Source: Henckelia pumila (Eukaryota > Streptophyta > Magnoliopsida > Lamiales > Gesneriaceae). From it: DNA of 64,000 bases. The notes under the pieces were generated by a model, which worked only from the letters and a program-made list of their open reading frames with translations, was not told the DNA's origin and searched no databases. The position numbers and the translations under genes are program-made. The DNA is taken from NCBI RefSeq assembly GCF_033568475.1, contig NC_133123.1, positions 22,678,622-22,742,621 on the forward strand. Direction: 5' to 3'. Positions 61,590-64,000 of this stretch are shown here, in pieces; the first letter of the stretch is position 1; each line of letters begins with the position of its first letter.

Positions 61590-62640
61590 CGACCCGTTGC
61601 TGGATTGGAAAGTTTTATTATTTCGGGCAATTATTTTATGGGCTTTTGAGTGGGCTTTTGTGCATGGTATAAAAGAAAATTCTTATCAGACTTGGAAGGG
61701 GGGCCGCCACAATCACAATTACAGAACATCAGAGATTGATCGAGATTGTGAGATTTTTCTGGGATTTTCTGGAGCTTAATTGAAGAATAAAGACGGAGTT
61801 TGATAGACCGGACACGGCATCGACGACGGATTTGATTTCTTTATCTTTTATTTATTTTATTCTGAATATGTTTGAATTTATGAATTATTATTTTATTCAG
61901 AATTCAGTTATGAACTAAATTTTTAGAGTCTAGAGGTCAGATGGAACCTGGTGTAGACGCTTTCATGAATTTTTGATTTTATTGAATTGAGTTTCTTCTA
62001 GATTAATTGTTTTTTTTCTAGAATTGATTGTCTTTTCAATTATCTGATCAATAATTGATTTGTTATATTTATTTGAAATCATTGCTCGGGAGAGGGGATT
62101 TTGAATAGGACATTAGAAACTATACTGTTAATTATTTATACAGCTCGGGAGAGTGTATGATTTTAACAGAGCTTTTAAAAAGAACATTGTTTTGTGATAG
62201 ATCACTGCGATAAATTCTTAATAGGAATATTGAAATTGAATTGTAGTTGATAAACATTATTTGTTGCTCGGGAGAGGGAAATAATAAACTTAAGTGTTCT
62301 TGGCTATTAATTGACTGAAATTCATGAAGATTAATTATTTAGGATTGACTGTGGTTGAAACCAGGTGAAATGTATACCTCTAGACCAATTTTCTCTGATT
62401 GATTATATCTGCAAGTTGTGTGCGTGCTATCAAAAACATCCTGATTATTTTTATTTATTGCAAATTTCTCAAGTATTGATTTTCTAGATAAAGTTTAGAC
62501 TATTTTAATTACAAGCACTGAATATTTTCATTTTACTCCCTGTGAGATCGATATCTGATTTAATCACTATATTAAAACTTGACACTCGTACGCTTGCGAG
62601 GAATTTTCACAATAATATCGACAAAGTTGAAACAATTGTG
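61590..62640 (+). repeat. LTR-like sequence, probable retrotransposon LTR
   Basis: A TATA-like GGTATAAAAG at about 61659 is followed by leader-like sequence, three CTCGGGAGAG motifs (62085, 62144, 62267), and the phrases TCCCTGTGAGATCGATATC and ACTTGACACTCGTACGCTTGCGAGG, which I associate with the downstream part of plant LTR-retrotransposon LTRs or leaders, ending CACA near 62610. No coding region or second LTR follows. Left edge and target duplication are not resolved. Confidence 0.45.
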
Positions 62641-62676
62641 TAAATCCACCCAAATTATATTAAACATTTATTGTTA

Positions 62677-63105
62677 TCTATTACTACTATTATACAAAAT
62701 ACCCTTAGTTGGTCTATTGATATGCCAAATAAAAATATAAAATAAATATAAAAAAACACACACAATAAACCATTTTCCTCCACTATCTCAATTTTTTTTC
62801 TTTTTTTCATTTAGTTATTTCTCTCATTTTTTTCTCCCAAATTTTGTATGCAACGTATAGTACATTCATTTTATTTGAAAATTAATAATAATTTATATTT
62901 ATTTATCTATTTTCAAATTCCAAATTATTTAAAAAAAACTAATGGAGTGAAAAATACCTAATAAAAGTAATGATGCATTTGGTTACTATTCTTGACCCAA
63001 AAAAGTTATTTTTTATACTATAAATTGATTAGATTTTTTTAATTGAAATTACGCATAATAAATAAAAAAAATTCGTCATACACATCGTGTGTGCAAATAT
63101 GCTAG
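62677..63105 (+). mobile_element. Short non-autonomous Helitron
   Basis: 5' end A|TCTATTACTACTATTATAC; the 3' end has a hairpin (ACACATCGTGTGT, near 63078-63092) followed by CAAATATG, CTAG (63102-63105) and T. The 5' end closely resembles that of the Helitron at 39693-40051. Length 429 bases, non-coding. It lies about 120 bases downstream of the RGG-protein stop codon, probably in or near its 3' UTR. Confidence 0.7.
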
Positions 63106-63225
63106 TTTAAAGAATAAAAGAACAAAATTTTATGAGAGCCATTTAGCACTCGTACAAATTTTCTTCGGCAACAAAATTTGTATGCCCCAGCGGAGCATGC
63201 TGAATTACTGGCAACAAAATTACTT

Positions 63226-63450
63226 TCACCATTTGTGGCTGGCATTGCCACGACCTCTACCTCCTCCACCGCGGCCTCGCCAATCGGCAAACCCTCCTTT
63301 CCCTCCTCTTCCACCGGAAAATCTACCATTTTGCCTGTCCGGGAATCCACCACGTGCACTACCGCCGAATCTTCCACCCCTAGCTGGCTCTCTTTGTTGT
63401 AAATTGGGTAATGCTTTAACCACCTCCAAGTTCACTCCAGCAGCATTTTC
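63226..63450 (-). CDS. Last exon of an RGG-box protein (partial gene)
   Basis: The exon opens after an acceptor (GGCCAG at 63456-63451) and encodes 74 residues to a TGA at 63228-63226: ENAAGVNLEVVKALPNLQQ, then a Gly/Arg/Phe-rich tail with repeated RGG, RFGG and GRGRG. G+C is much higher than in the surroundings. RGG tails bind RNA and are arginine-methylated in many nucleolar and mRNP proteins; a DEAD-box helicase or a similar RNA-binding protein is likely, but I cannot choose. Upstream exons lie beyond the right edge. Confidence 0.7.
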   Translation of the reverse strand, partial: ENAAGVNLEVVKALPNLQQREPARGGRFGGSARGGFPDRQNGRFSGGRGGKGGFADWRGRGGGGRGRGNASHKW

Positions 63451-64000
63451 CTGGCCTACAACCCCAAAATGCAGTAAACATCAGCTATGTAACAGTTCAG
63501 AGGAATCCAGATTAAAAAGCATGTGAACAAAAACTATTTGATATTCAAGGAAATGTCTTCAGTTTCTGGTGTTTCGACAAAATGAATTGGGCTTTACAAG
63601 TCCTTTCAGAAGTTACATTTTCAAATTTAAAGTTTCAACCATTTATTTGAATGAGTTATTTTTTTTTTAAAAAAAATTTAGTTTGTGTTTGTGAGATATT
63701 TTAAAATTAAAAATACAGCTTATCATATCTTAGTGTAAATAAAAAAAACTATCATTGACTAACAAATACAGCTTATCCTTTCTGGAAGTGGTGATAAAAA
63801 TAAATAAAAAAAAAAGAAAGAGATTGTGATAATAAAAGTAATGATATACACCTCAGTTTCAGCTTACATTTTTGCTTACCAATTTAAAAAACTATCATTG
63901 ACTAACAAGATATTTATTTATTTTCATAGATAGTTCTGTATTTGGTAAGAGAGCATGTAAGTTAATGTAAGCCAAAGTGTACATTATAAAGTGTGCATCT
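63451..64000. other. Intron of the RGG-protein gene, to window end
   Basis: AT-rich sequence without a further exon that I can support; the donor of this intron must lie outside the window. Confidence 0.5.

Overview
This is nuclear DNA from a flowering plant, almost certainly a eudicot. Three complete intron-containing genes use GT-AG splicing with in-phase exons, the intergenic DNA is very AT-rich with long (AT)n runs, and nearly every class of plant transposable element is present. The env-like open frames of the large Copia element resemble proteins I associate with Lamiales (Gesneriaceae-type) genomes; that placement is an inference from family memory, not a search.

Layout. 1-4.2 kb: degraded tandem array of ~560-bp units, one carrying a 197-bp MITE. 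4.2-12.4 kb: gene-free, with an (AT)n microsatellite, a TRIM-like LTR remnant and a 1.04-kb terminal-inverted-repeat element. 12,358-25,683: one large Ty1/Copia element of Sirevirus type on the minus strand, with matching ~993-bp LTRs, an initiator-Met tRNA primer site, decayed gag, protease, integrase, RT and RNase H, an env-like region, and two open frames on the opposite (plus) strand, each behind a TATA box. A 1.3-kb solo LTR with a perfect 5-bp target duplication sits between its integrase and RT. 25.7-34.8 kb: gene-poor DNA with a Helitron, a Tourist-like MITE interrupted by a LINE tail, and a long-TIR element. 34.8-35.7 kb: 439-bp tandem duplication carrying a MITE in each copy, then an orphan promoter and first exon.

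36.5-38.1 kb (+): complete three-exon gibberellin 20-oxidase gene. 39.7-46.1 kb: small Helitron, Tourist MITE, hAT MITE. 46,153-49,291 (-): complete-ended hAT transposon with a broken transposase. 49.6-52.9 kb (-): complete five-exon GT64 glycosyltransferase. 54,866-55,651: non-autonomous hAT with a nested MITE. 55,973-58,378 (-): complete three-exon mitochondrial OMA1-type metalloprotease. 59.8-64 kb: CACTA transposase fossil, a GC-richer patch, LTR-like DNA, a Helitron, and the last exon of an RGG-box protein gene cut by the window edge.

The three host genes (hormone synthesis, Golgi glycosylation, mitochondrial proteolysis) are not functionally linked; they are ordinary single genes in transposon-filled DNA. 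The most interesting structure is inside the Sirevirus: two plus-strand genes, antisense to the element, with the same TATA-to-ATG spacing (59 and 60 nt), weak by-eye similarity to each other, and a coding look quite unlike the decayed gag-pol around them.
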